Positions 25,922 through 34,474 of a stretch of DNA of 64,000 nucleotides are shown here, one piece after another. Source of the DNA: an uncultured Phascolarctobacterium sp. (GTDB lineage: Bacteria; Bacillota; Negativicutes; Acidaminococcales; Acidaminococcaceae); NCBI GenBank assembly GCA_900757795.1, contig CAAEPE010000036.1, positions 7,956 through 71,955 on the forward strand, read 5' to 3'. Under the pieces are notes generated by a model. It did not search any database. It saw only the letters and a program-made list of their open reading frames with translations, and was not told the DNA's origin. The position numbers and the translations under genes are program-made. Every line of letters starts with the position of its first letter. Positions within the stretch are counted from its first letter, which is position 1.

Positions 25922-26701
25922 GTGATAACAAGTGCTTTTGACAAATCTAAAAAGCACCAGTTCCTTTTTGAAGAGCTGGTAAAACGAGATTTTAAGAAAA
26001 AATATAAGGGTACAGTATTGGGAATGGGATGGAGCGTTTTATCACCGCTTTTAACGCTATTGGTAATGAATATTGTATTTTCTCATTTCTTTGGCCGTGG
26101 TATGAAGCATTATACTATTTATTTGTTTTGCGGTAACTTGCTTTTTTCATATTTTAGGGAATCAACTACTAATGGAATGAGTTCATTGCTAGGTAATGCG
26201 GCAATTTTTTCTAAAGTCAATGTTCCTAAGTATTTATTTTTGCTATCCAAGAATGTTTCTACTTTCATTAACTTTCTATTAGTTTTGCTAGTCTTTTTCA
26301 TGTTTTGTATTGCGGATAAAGTAGATTTTGGACTGCATTTTTTGATGTTGTTATATCCGGTAGCATGTATTGTGGTGTTCAATATAGGATTAGGATTTAT
26401 ACTTTCGGCATTGTATGTTTTTTATAGAGATATGGAGTATCTTTATAACATTTTTACGCTTTTGTTGATGTATATGTCAGCGATTTTTTATAGAGTAGAT
26501 ATCATGCCGGCTAAATATCAGGATTTCTTTTTGCTGAATCCTGTATATGTCTACATTAACTATTTCCGTGAAATAGTATTGAATGGCAATATTCCGTCCA
26601 TAGAGTATCATTTACTTTGTGCTTTTTATGCTGTTGTGGCTATGAGTATCGGGGTGTGGATGTACAAGAAGAACAATTATAAATTTTTGTATTATATATG
26701 A
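25922..26701 (+). CDS. wzm: Polysaccharide ABC exporter permease (Wzm-like), copy 1
   Basis: A 259-residue ABC-2 type permease with six predicted membrane segments. FEELVKRDFKKKYKGTVLGMGWSVLSPL is the characteristic amphipathic start, and the protein ends with the C-terminal YKKNNYKFLYYI. It exports lipid-linked O-polysaccharide or teichoic-like polymer with the ATPase encoded next. The start is GTG with no strong ribosome site, so it probably depends on coupling to the upstream gene. It is clearly paralogous to the permease at 32880. Confidence 0.9.
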   Translation: MITSAFDKSKKHQFLFEELVKRDFKKKYKGTVLGMGWSVLSPLLTLLVMNIVFSHFFGRGMKHYTIYLFCGNLLFSYFRESTTNGMSSLLGNAAIFSKVNVPKYLFLLSKNVSTFINFLLVLLVFFMFCIADKVDFGLHFLMLLYPVACIVVFNIGLGFILSALYVFYRDMEYLYNIFTLLLMYMSAIFYRVDIMPAKYQDFFLLNPVYVYINYFREIVLNGNIPSIEYHLLCAFYAVVAMSIGVWMYKKNNYKFLYYI

Positions 26702-26713
26702 GGAGAAGTGGTT

Positions 26714-27451
26714 GTGGCTATAGTAAAAGCAGAAAATGTTTCTATTCGCTATATTACAGGAGATTTAAAAAATATTGGCCTTAAAGAATATATAATGCTG
26801 AAATTAAAGGGTAAGTATAAAATAAAAGAATTTTGGGCTGATAAAGACATTAATTTTGAACTGGAAGCAGGAGATATGCTAGGTATTATCGGTACGAATG
26901 GTGCCGGAAAATCAACATTGTTGAAAGCGGTATCAGGGATTATGCGTCCTACTAAAGGTCGCATGATTATAAATGGTACGGTAGCAGCGCTTTTGGAGTT
27001 AGCAAGTGGCTTTGACGGAGAACTTACGGTACGTGAAAACACATATTTACGCGGAGCGATGCTAGGGTATACACGCAAATTTATGAATGAAAAACATGAT
27101 GAAATAATTGCTTTTGCAGAGCTAAAAGATTTTCAAGATAGGCCCTTTAAACAGCTTTCCAGCGGTATGAAGAGCAGGCTGGCTTTTTCTATTGCCTGCT
27201 TAGTTCAGCCGGATATTTTGATTTTAGACGAAGTTTTATCTGTAGGTGACGGTGCTTTTCGTAAAAAAAGCGGTGACAAGATGAAAGAAATTCTTGCCAG
27301 TGGTGTGACAGGAATTTTAGTTTCACATTCTTTGAGCCAGGTACGAGAATTGTGCAATAAAATTTTGTGGCTTGACCATGGGAAGCAGATTGAATTTACA
27401 GATGATGTTAAAGGTTGTTGTGATAGATATGAAAGATTTTTGGAGGGATAA
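26714..27451 (+). CDS. wzt: Polysaccharide ABC exporter ATPase (Wzt-like), copy 1
   Basis: A 245-residue ATPase. Walker A is GTNGAGKST near residue 60, the signature is QLSSGMKSRLAFSI, Walker B is DILILDEVLSVGD, and the switch His is in LVSHSL. It lacks the C-terminal carbohydrate-binding domain found in long Wzt proteins, so chain capping is not expected to be recognised. GTG 26714 fits GGAG at 26702-26705; GTG 26708 is too close. Works with the adjacent permease. A paralogous copy is at 33681. Confidence 0.9.
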   Translation: MAIVKAENVSIRYITGDLKNIGLKEYIMLKLKGKYKIKEFWADKDINFELEAGDMLGIIGTNGAGKSTLLKAVSGIMRPTKGRMIINGTVAALLELASGFDGELTVRENTYLRGAMLGYTRKFMNEKHDEIIAFAELKDFQDRPFKQLSSGMKSRLAFSIACLVQPDILILDEVLSVGDGAFRKKSGDKMKEILASGVTGILVSHSLSQVRELCNKILWLDHGKQIEFTDDVKGCCDRYERFLEG

Positions 27452-27452
27452 A

Positions 27453-27872
27453 ATGCAGATAGTAAAATACGTATTTCAATTGCATGGAGATGAACGGGGT
27501 CAGTTAGTTACATTAGAAGAAATGAAAGACATTCCTTTTAAAATTAAAAGAATTTATTATTTATATGATACTCTTTCAGGAGTAATTAGAGGTTATCATG
27601 CGCATAAATTTTTGAAACAGATTTTAGTATGTATTCATGGGTCATGCAAAATTCTTCTAGACAATGGATACGAGAAAAAAGTTATTATTTTAAATAATCC
27701 TTGTGAGGGATTATATGTAGCAAGTGCTATTTGGAGAGAGATTTTTGATTTTTCTCCAGATGCAGTTTTGGTGGTATTGGCTTCTGAACTTTATGATGAG
27801 TCTGATTATATAAGAGATTATGATGAATTTATAAAATATGTAAAATCATGTAAGGAGGAAAATAAATTATGA
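27453..27872 (+). CDS. dTDP-4-oxo-6-deoxyglucose 3,4-ketoisomerase (FdtA/QdtA, WxcM-like cupin)
   Basis: A 139-residue cupin that moves the keto group of dTDP-4-keto-6-deoxyglucose from C4 to C3, before transamination at C3. The catalytic RGYHAHKFLKQ (family RGxHAHK, two His) and the end LYDESDYIRDYDEF are diagnostic. FdtA gives the galacto and QdtA the gluco epimer; I cannot decide between them. ATG 27453 follows GGAGGG. The aminotransferase follows with a 4-base overlap, and RmlA and RmlB at 32.0 and 34.5 kb supply the substrate. Confidence 0.9.
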   Translation: MQIVKYVFQLHGDERGQLVTLEEMKDIPFKIKRIYYLYDTLSGVIRGYHAHKFLKQILVCIHGSCKILLDNGYEKKVIILNNPCEGLYVASAIWREIFDFSPDAVLVVLASELYDESDYIRDYDEFIKYVKSCKEENKL

Positions 27873-28447
27873 AGATTCCTTTTGTGACTTTTTTACCAAT
27901 GCACAATGAAATTAGAAAAGAGCTTGATGATGCATATAAAAAAGTAATTGATACTAGTTATTTTATTCAAGGGAAGGAATGCCATAGATTTGAAGAAGAA
28001 TATGCTTCATATTGCGGTACTAAATATTGTGTTGGTGTGGGTACAGGTCTAGATGCAATTTACTTGATTTTAAAGGCCTTAGAGATAAAAAAAGATGACG
28101 AGGTAATTGTGCCTTCTAACACGTATATTGCAACTGCTTTAGCTGTTTCGTTTACTGGGGCAAAACCTGTATTTGTAGAACCTACTATTGAAACCTATAA
28201 TATTGATGTTGATCGTATAGAAGAAAGGATTACAGAAAGAACAAAAGCGATTATTGCAGTTCATTTACAAGGGCGAGCTGCTGATATGGATGAAGTTAAT
28301 GCTATTGCTAAAACTCACGGATTATTTGTAATTGAGGATGCTGCACAAGGTCATGGAACTAAATATAAAGGTAAGAAAGTGGGGGGGGCTATCAGATGCG
28401 GCGGCGTGGAGTTTTTATCCTGGAAAAAATCTAGGTGCGTTAGGTGA
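27869..28447 (+). pseudogene. DegT/DnrJ/EryC1 sugar aminotransferase, N-terminal part (out of frame after a G8 tract)
   Basis: Family residues 1-173 of a PLP-dependent 3-aminotransferase (FdtB/QdtB-like). Good matches are IPFVTFLPMHNEI, GKECHRFEEEYASYCG, VGVGTGLDAIYLIL and FVIEDAAQGHGTKYKG. After eight G at 28381-28388 the frame is wrong and ends 19 codons later. The product of 192 residues lacks the PLP lysine and would be inactive. With seven G the frame joins the downstream part for a normal protein of 366 residues. It may be a phase-variable OFF state, a pseudogene or a sequencing error. Confidence 0.82.
28381..28388 (+). repeat. G8 homopolymer breaking the aminotransferase
   Basis: The codons GTG GGG GGG GCT hold eight consecutive G. 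Removing one restores KVGGLSDAAAWSFYPGK, which is the normal family sequence. Confidence 0.9.
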
Positions 28448-28970
28448 TGGTGGTTGCATTACTACTAATAACAAAAGAATTGCTGATAAGGTACGTGCAC
28501 TTGGTAACTATGGATCTGATTATAAATATCATCATATATATCAAGGAACTAATAGCCGTTTAGATGAAATGCAGGCAGCATTTTTACGTGTAAAATTACC
28601 ATATTTAGATAAATGGAATGAAGATAGAAAAAGAATTGCTAAGAGATATTTGACTGAGATTAAAAATCCGTTAATCAAATTACCGTTGTCATCTGATGAT
28701 GAATATGAACATATTTATCATGTGTTTGTGATACGTTGTGATAAACGTGATAAACTAGAGAAATATTTGGCTGATAATGATATAGAAACTGTTAAACATT
28801 ATCCTATTCCAATGCACTTGCAAAAAGCTTATGAGAATTTGCGTATAGTTAAAGGTCAGTTGCCGATTGCGGAGGAGATAAGTAATACTGTGTTGAGTAT
28901 CCCAATGTATTATGGCATGACGGAAGAGGAAGTAAATTATGTGATAAAAGTTATTAATGATTTTGAATGA
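28389..28970 (+). pseudogene. DegT/DnrJ/EryC1 sugar aminotransferase, C-terminal part
   Basis: The rest of the aminotransferase, in the other frame: LSDAAAWSFYPGKNLGALGDGG contains the PLP-binding lysine (Lys186 of the joined protein), then NYGSDYKYHHIYQGTNSRLDEMQAAFLRVKLPYLD and HYPIPMHLQKAY, all typical. The open frame reaches back to an ATG at 28332, but that stretch is out-of-frame sequence and no ribosome site precedes it. The intact end argues that the frame break is recent or reversible. Confidence 0.82.
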
Positions 28971-28984
28971 TTGTGGGAAAGAAA

Positions 28985-29476
28985 ATGAATGTAAGAAAAC
29001 TAAAACCTTCAGATGCAGTATTTATGTTAGAATGGATGCATGATGAAAACGTAATAGCTTTTTTAGACTGTAATTTTTCTAATAAGACAATAGAAGATTG
29101 CCTTATTTTTATTAAAGAAGCAAATTGTAATTCTATAAAAAATCTTCATTTAGCAGTAGTAGATGACAATGATGAATATATGGGAACTATTAGTTTAAAA
29201 AATATTGATTATACATCTAAAACAGCAGAATTTGCCATAGTAATGAGAAGAATAGCAATGGGTAAAAATTATGCTAGCATAGGTATGCGGTATATATTGA
29301 ATTTTGGAAGAGATAAAATTGGATTAAAAAATATATATTGGTGTGTAAAAAAAGATAATACAAGAGCAGTTAAATTTTATGATAAAAATAATTATTCTAG
29401 AGCCTATTTTATACCTGAAAATATTTCAGGTATGTATGCAAAACAAATGAATATTTTATATTGGTATTATTTTTGA
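28985..29476 (+). CDS. GNAT acetyltransferase, probable sugar N-acetyltransferase
   Basis: A 163-residue RimJ/RimL-like GNAT: NVRKLKPSDAVFMLEWMHDENV at the start, LAVVDDNDEYMGTISLKNID in the middle, and KKDNTRAVKFYDKNNY at the end. Directly after the ketoisomerase and aminotransferase, it is well placed to acetylate the 3-amino group of dTDP-3-amino-3,6-dideoxyhexose, in place of the hexapeptide-repeat enzyme used elsewhere. The function is inferred from position. ATG 28985 has GGGA at 6 bases. An alternative ATG at 28967 overlaps the aminotransferase stop. Confidence 0.8.
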   Translation: MNVRKLKPSDAVFMLEWMHDENVIAFLDCNFSNKTIEDCLIFIKEANCNSIKNLHLAVVDDNDEYMGTISLKNIDYTSKTAEFAIVMRRIAMGKNYASIGMRYILNFGRDKIGLKNIYWCVKKDNTRAVKFYDKNNYSRAYFIPENISGMYAKQMNILYWYYF

Positions 29477-29496
29477 TTGGTAAGGTGTGAGTATTT

Positions 29497-31977
29497 ATGA
29501 AGTTATCTATAGTGATGCCATGTTTTAATGTAGAAGCAACTATTATCAGAGCATTAGACTCTATATTGATGCAAAAAACAAATTTTGAATATGAAATAAT
29601 AATTGTTGACGATGCGTCAACAGATAACACATTATCTATTGTAAATAGGTATGCCTATAATTATTCCAATATTGTTGTGCTTTGTAATGAAAAAAATCGT
29701 GGTAATGCATATACTTATCATAAGGGCTTGTCGATGGCAAAAGGTGAATATTTTTGCGTACTAGATGGGGATGACTATTATACATTAGATAATAAATTGC
29801 AAAGGCAAGTTGATTTTTTGGATCAAGATGTAAATCATGAATATGTTGGAACATCAACAAATTACATTATTGATTGTGGCAATGAATTAGTTAGTATTCC
29901 AGATCGTAGTAACATTAAAGAGTTTACTTATTGTGATTTTTTAACTCAGAATTCAGGATACTATCATACTTCGACTTATATGTATAGAAATATTTTTAAA
30001 GGAAATGTACCCAATTCGTTTGCTGAAGAATTATATCGAGGAGATACGCCTAGGACTATGTTTCATTTAAAATATTCTGCGAAGAAAATAAAAGTTTTGG
30101 ATTTTGTAGGATCTGCATATACATTTGAGCACAGTGGCCTATGGTCAAGTTTGAGTCAAAAACAACAATATCAGTATCAAATAAATTATCAAATTAAACA
30201 TAAGAAAAGAGTAGATACTGTATTTGAAAAAGCATCCTGTGATCGTATAGTAGACTTCAATAAAAAAAAGTTTGAGTCGGCTAGTGATGATTTGCGTAGA
30301 TATCCTGCAATAACTATTGATGAAGCTTTAATAAGAATAAAAAGATATGCTGATACTTTTGCATTTAAACAAAAAGATTATGTATTAAACAACTTCTATT
30401 TTTCAGATTATATTGATAGTTTATGTGCTTCTTTAGGATACGTTTTTAATGTGCATCATCCAATATATTGCAAACAAGAAGTTGATAACAATAATGTATG
30501 CATAGTGATTGGTTCCATTAGACCAAGAGGAGGTGGTATTTTTGCTGAGATTGATGAATTAATAGGGATGTTTGAGAGCAAAAATGTTTATTTAGTAGTT
30601 TCAGGAGAATATAACTCTGAAGAGTCAATAAAACTTCTTAATGAAGGTTTGGATATACTGAAATGCCATAATAATTTAAGAATTATATTGCCTCCAAAAG
30701 AAATTAAATTAAAATATATGTGGTTAAGAGAAAAAATAGCCGAAATAAAACCTTGCAGAACATACTATTATTGTTCCCACAGTGATACTTATGGAGCAGC
30801 TTTGCCGCAACGCTGCTCAAATAATATAGTATTATTTTCTTTTGACCATGGATTTGTTTGTGGAATATTAAATCCTTTACATAATACGATAATAGCAAAA
30901 AGAAAAGTTGATTATTGGTTCCTAAAAAAATTACTAAATGATAAAGTTGTTTTAGTGCCTACATGGGAGAAAGAAGCCATTGCTTGCGATGGGTATAAAT
31001 ATATTCCTTTTGCAAACCATGAAAATTTAGTTACTGCTAGTGGAGCAGCAAGATTTTATAAAGTAGATGGTGTAGAACCCTATAGATATATTGACTATAT
31101 ATTGGAATTACTTGCTCAAACTCATGGTATACATTACCATTTTGGTCCAATGCCGGATACAATTTTGGAGGAAGTAAAAAAGAGATTGGAAGAATTAGGA
31201 CTTCCCAAAGATAGTTTCATAAATATCACTTGGTCTGATAATATTCCTTTAGAATTGTTAAAAAATAAAGTTGATATATTTATAGAACCGTTTCCTGTTG
31301 TTAGTTATAAGCTCACTTTATTAGTTGAGTCGGTTGGTATACCAATTATAGCAAAAAAAGGTCTAAGAAGAATGGATATAATTGATTTTGTGCCTAACAA
31401 TAATTTGTTTTGGTCTACAAAAGATGAGTTTATGGAGATCTTGACTAATTTGGATACTAATACGTTACAAAAACTTTCAGTTATAACTAAAGATTATTTT
31501 TCTCTAAATCATAAATCCAATTTAATCAAGGAGTTATTATTGAGTAATAAAGGGATAGGAATTCCTGAGAGTATTATGTTCACAGATGATTGTCCTATGG
31601 ATATAATGAATTTTAGAAACTTGTTTGGGAATAATTATAATATTAAAATAACGACTGACGTTTTGAATGATCTTAAGAGGGGAAAAACTTTGTTAAATAA
31701 TAAAGCTATGCCCAAATTAGAGTACATTTCAATAGATTCATCTGATGGTTTAATATATAATGAAATATTAAATATTAGAAGTAATATATTTTTTTCATTG
31801 TTCTATTTTATCACTTATCCATTTAAATATATTAAAAATATTGCGAATAATAACTACGAATCCAAGAACCTTAAAACAATAATTTCTATGAGAAAAACTA
31901 GACCAGATGTTGAATTAATAGCTTTAAAATCATCTATTTCTTTTAAATTAGCAAAAATATTTGATAGAAATTTATAG
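29497..31977 (+). CDS. Large two-domain glycosyltransferase (GT2 plus GT-B-like)
   Basis: An 826-residue protein. Residues 1-270 are a GT2 domain with LSIVMPCFNVEATIIRALDSIL, VDDASTDNT and VLDGDDYY. Residues 330-680 look like a GT-B/GT4-type domain: VCIVIGSIRPRGGGIFAEIDEL, FSFDHGFVCG, YHFGPMPD and the sugar-nucleotide end VDIFIEPFPVVSYKLTLLVESVGIPIIAKKG. The last ~120 residues are Lys/Asn-rich and unassigned. It could add two sugars in succession. Very AT-rich. It sits between the amino-sugar genes and rmlA. Confidence 0.82.
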   Translation: MKLSIVMPCFNVEATIIRALDSILMQKTNFEYEIIIVDDASTDNTLSIVNRYAYNYSNIVVLCNEKNRGNAYTYHKGLSMAKGEYFCVLDGDDYYTLDNKLQRQVDFLDQDVNHEYVGTSTNYIIDCGNELVSIPDRSNIKEFTYCDFLTQNSGYYHTSTYMYRNIFKGNVPNSFAEELYRGDTPRTMFHLKYSAKKIKVLDFVGSAYTFEHSGLWSSLSQKQQYQYQINYQIKHKKRVDTVFEKASCDRIVDFNKKKFESASDDLRRYPAITIDEALIRIKRYADTFAFKQKDYVLNNFYFSDYIDSLCASLGYVFNVHHPIYCKQEVDNNNVCIVIGSIRPRGGGIFAEIDELIGMFESKNVYLVVSGEYNSEESIKLLNEGLDILKCHNNLRIILPPKEIKLKYMWLREKIAEIKPCRTYYYCSHSDTYGAALPQRCSNNIVLFSFDHGFVCGILNPLHNTIIAKRKVDYWFLKKLLNDKVVLVPTWEKEAIACDGYKYIPFANHENLVTASGAARFYKVDGVEPYRYIDYILELLAQTHGIHYHFGPMPDTILEEVKKRLEELGLPKDSFINITWSDNIPLELLKNKVDIFIEPFPVVSYKLTLLVESVGIPIIAKKGLRRMDIIDFVPNNNLFWSTKDEFMEILTNLDTNTLQKLSVITKDYFSLNHKSNLIKELLLSNKGIGIPESIMFTDDCPMDIMNFRNLFGNNYNIKITTDVLNDLKRGKTLLNNKAMPKLEYISIDSSDGLIYNEILNIRSNIFFSLFYFITYPFKYIKNIANNNYESKNLKTIISMRKTRPDVELIALKSSISFKLAKIFDRNL

Positions 31978-31994
31978 GAAGCAGGAGGAGAAAT

Positions 31995-32879
31995 ATGAAA
32001 GGCATAATTTTAGCAGGTGGCTCTGGAACTCGTCTTTATCCTGTGACTAAGGTGACATCAAAGCAATTACTTCCTGTTTATGATAAACCAATGATTTATT
32101 ATCCGCTGTCCACGCTTATGCTGGCTGGAATTAAAGATATTTTAATAATTTCTACTCCAATGGATACACCGCGGTTTAAAGAATTATTAGGTAATGGTAG
32201 TAATTTTGGTATAAACCTGTCTTATGCTGTGCAGCCCAGTCCGGATGGCTTAGCTCAAGCGTTTATTATTGGTGAAGAATTTATAGGCAATGATACTTGT
32301 GCTATGGTACTGGGAGACAACATTTTTTATGGTAGTTATTTTAGAAAAAACTTAGCTGATGCAGTTAAAAATGCTGAAAATGGCTATGCTACTATCTTTG
32401 GTTATTATGTAAAAGACCCGGAAAGATTTGGTATAGTAGAATTTGATAAGGATAGAAAGGTTATTTCTGTTGAAGAAAAGCCACAGCATCCTAAATCAAA
32501 TTATTGTATAACAGGACTTTATTTTTATGATAATAGAGTAGTTCAAATGGCCAAAAAAGTAAAACCTTCTGCAAGAGGAGAACTGGAAATTACCGACTTG
32601 AACAGATTGTACCTAGAAGAAGATAAACTTAAGGTTCAGCTGTTGGGAAGAGGTTTTGCTTGGCTTGACACCGGGACTATGGATAGTTTAATGGAAGCTT
32701 CATCATTTGTTCAAACTGTACAAAATAGACAAGGAGTAGTAATTTCTGCTCCAGAAGAAATTGCCTATATGGAAGGTTGGATTACTAGAGAACAGTTTTT
32801 ACATTCCGTAACTTTGTATGGAAAGTCACCTTATGGTGAACATCTAAAAACTGTAGCACAAGGAAAAATTGTTTATTAA
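31995..32879 (+). CDS. rmlA: Glucose-1-phosphate thymidylyltransferase
   Basis: Makes dTDP-glucose from dTTP and glucose-1-phosphate. The 294-residue protein begins MKGIILAGGSGTRLYPVTK with the nucleotide-binding GGSGTRL motif and contains KQLLPVYDKPMIYYP, VLGDNIFYG and WLDTGTMDSL. Together with rmlB at 34475 it feeds the 3-amino-sugar branch. rmlC and rmlD are absent in the window, so L-rhamnose synthesis is not encoded here. AGGAGGAG lies before the ATG. The next gene starts at the base after its stop. Confidence 0.95.
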   Translation: MKGIILAGGSGTRLYPVTKVTSKQLLPVYDKPMIYYPLSTLMLAGIKDILIISTPMDTPRFKELLGNGSNFGINLSYAVQPSPDGLAQAFIIGEEFIGNDTCAMVLGDNIFYGSYFRKNLADAVKNAENGYATIFGYYVKDPERFGIVEFDKDRKVISVEEKPQHPKSNYCITGLYFYDNRVVQMAKKVKPSARGELEITDLNRLYLEEDKLKVQLLGRGFAWLDTGTMDSLMEASSFVQTVQNRQGVVISAPEEIAYMEGWITREQFLHSVTLYGKSPYGEHLKTVAQGKIVY

Positions 32880-33671
32880 TTGTTAGCTTATTATGAGAGA
32901 AAAATAGACTATTTAATAAATAATCATAGCTTCATGTTTTATGAACTAGTAAAACGTGATTTTACAAAAAAATATAAAAGAACTATTTTGGGCATGTTGT
33001 GGAGTATTTTATCGCCTCTTATAATGCTTTCTATTTTAGCTGTTATTTTTGGTAATTTTTTTGGTAGAGATATTCCTCATTTTGTAATTTATCTTTTTAC
33101 TGGTCAAGTGATTTTTAATTATTTTGTAGAATCAACTAACGAGGGAATGCGTGCTTTATTGGATAATGCAAGCATTTTTACCAAAATTAATGTTCCCAAG
33201 TATCTTTTTTTGTTTTCCAAAAATGTATCGGCATTGATTAATTTTGGTATTATTCTGTGCATTTATTTTGTTTCTATTTTGATAAGTGATGTAAGCTTGT
33301 CGTGGAAGTTTTTGCTTTTGATATATCCTATATCTTGTCTTATATTAATTAACTTAGGTATAGGATTTATTCTTTCGGCCGTTTATATTTTTTTTAGAGA
33401 TACAGAATACATATATAGGCTTTTTACTCAAATTGTAATGTATGGCTCTGCTATTTTTTATGATATTAAATTTTTGCCTGAGTACTTAAGAGCTTCATTT
33501 TACTTAAACCCGATTTTTGTATGCATAGATTACTTTAGGACTATTGTGATTTTTGGTAAGATACCAAGCCTAGGAATACATGTGCTGTTAGCTTTTTATG
33601 CTTTGGGTATATTTTTTGCTGGTTGTTGGGTTTATAAAAAGTACAATTATAAATTTTTGTATTATGTTTAA
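32880..33671 (+). CDS. wzm: Polysaccharide ABC exporter permease (Wzm-like), copy 2
   Basis: A 263-residue ABC-2 permease with six membrane segments, paralogous to the product at 25922: the shared FYELVKRDFTKKYKRTILGMLWSILSPL start, NVPKYLFLFSKNVSALINF and C-terminal YKKYNYKFLYYV make this clear. TTG start immediately after the rmlA stop, no strong ribosome site, so probably translationally coupled. It works with the ATPase encoded 9 bases downstream. Confidence 0.88.
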   Translation: MLAYYERKIDYLINNHSFMFYELVKRDFTKKYKRTILGMLWSILSPLIMLSILAVIFGNFFGRDIPHFVIYLFTGQVIFNYFVESTNEGMRALLDNASIFTKINVPKYLFLFSKNVSALINFGIILCIYFVSILISDVSLSWKFLLLIYPISCLILINLGIGFILSAVYIFFRDTEYIYRLFTQIVMYGSAIFYDIKFLPEYLRASFYLNPIFVCIDYFRTIVIFGKIPSLGIHVLLAFYALGIFFAGCWVYKKYNYKFLYYV

Positions 33672-33680
33672 AAGGATGTC

Positions 33681-34433
33681 ATGATGAACGTTTTAGAAGT
33701 CAATAATGTATCAATTAAGTATATTACTGGAGATCTTAAAAGTATAGGATTAAAAGAGTATGTAATGCGCAAATTAAACCACGACTATCATATCAAAGAG
33801 TTTTGGGCTGATAAGGATATTACTTTTTCTTTGATTAAAGGCGACATGTTAGGTATAATTGGTACAAATGGTGCTGGTAAGTCAACATTACTCAAAGCCA
33901 TTTCTGGTATTATGATTCCTTCAAAGGGTTTTGTAAAAAGGCAAGGTAAAATAGCAGCATTATTAGAATTGGCTAGTGGTTTTGATGGTGATTTAACCGT
34001 TAAAGAAAATGCTTATTTGCGTGGAGCTTTGTTAGGCTATACTCGTAGATTTATGGATGAAACTTATGATCAAATTATTGAGTTTGCTGAATTAAAAGAA
34101 TTTGAAGAAATACCTTTTAAACAACTTTCATCAGGTATGAAGTCAAGATTGGCTTTTTCTATTGCATCTTTGGTGAGCCCGGACATTTTAATTTTGGATG
34201 AAGTTCTATCCGTAGGCGATGGTGCTTTTAGAAAGAAAAGTGAAGCTAAAATGAAAGAAATTATTAATAGTGGTGCAACTACTATATTAGTTTCGCATTC
34301 ATTAGCGCAAGTACGTAGTATGTGCAATAAAATTCTTTGGCTACATAAAGGTCGCCAAATTGCTTTTGGTGATAATGTAAAAAAAATCTGTGATGATTAC
34401 CAATCATTTTTAGATGGAAAACTAAAAATTTAA
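33681..34433 (+). CDS. wzt: Polysaccharide ABC exporter ATPase (Wzt-like), copy 2
   Basis: A 250-residue ATPase closely similar to the copy at 26714 throughout (NVSIKYITGDLKSIGLKEYVM, GTNGAGKST, QLSSGMKSRLAFSI, DILILDEVLSVGD). It is again the short form without a carbohydrate-recognition tail. Presumably pairs with the permease directly before it. A 41-base gap separates it from rmlB. Confidence 0.9.
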   Translation: MMNVLEVNNVSIKYITGDLKSIGLKEYVMRKLNHDYHIKEFWADKDITFSLIKGDMLGIIGTNGAGKSTLLKAISGIMIPSKGFVKRQGKIAALLELASGFDGDLTVKENAYLRGALLGYTRRFMDETYDQIIEFAELKEFEEIPFKQLSSGMKSRLAFSIASLVSPDILILDEVLSVGDGAFRKKSEAKMKEIINSGATTILVSHSLAQVRSMCNKILWLHKGRQIAFGDNVKKICDDYQSFLDGKLKI

Positions 34434-34474
34434 GTATATTAGTAAATTTTCGTAGCTTTAAGAGGTGAGTTAAG

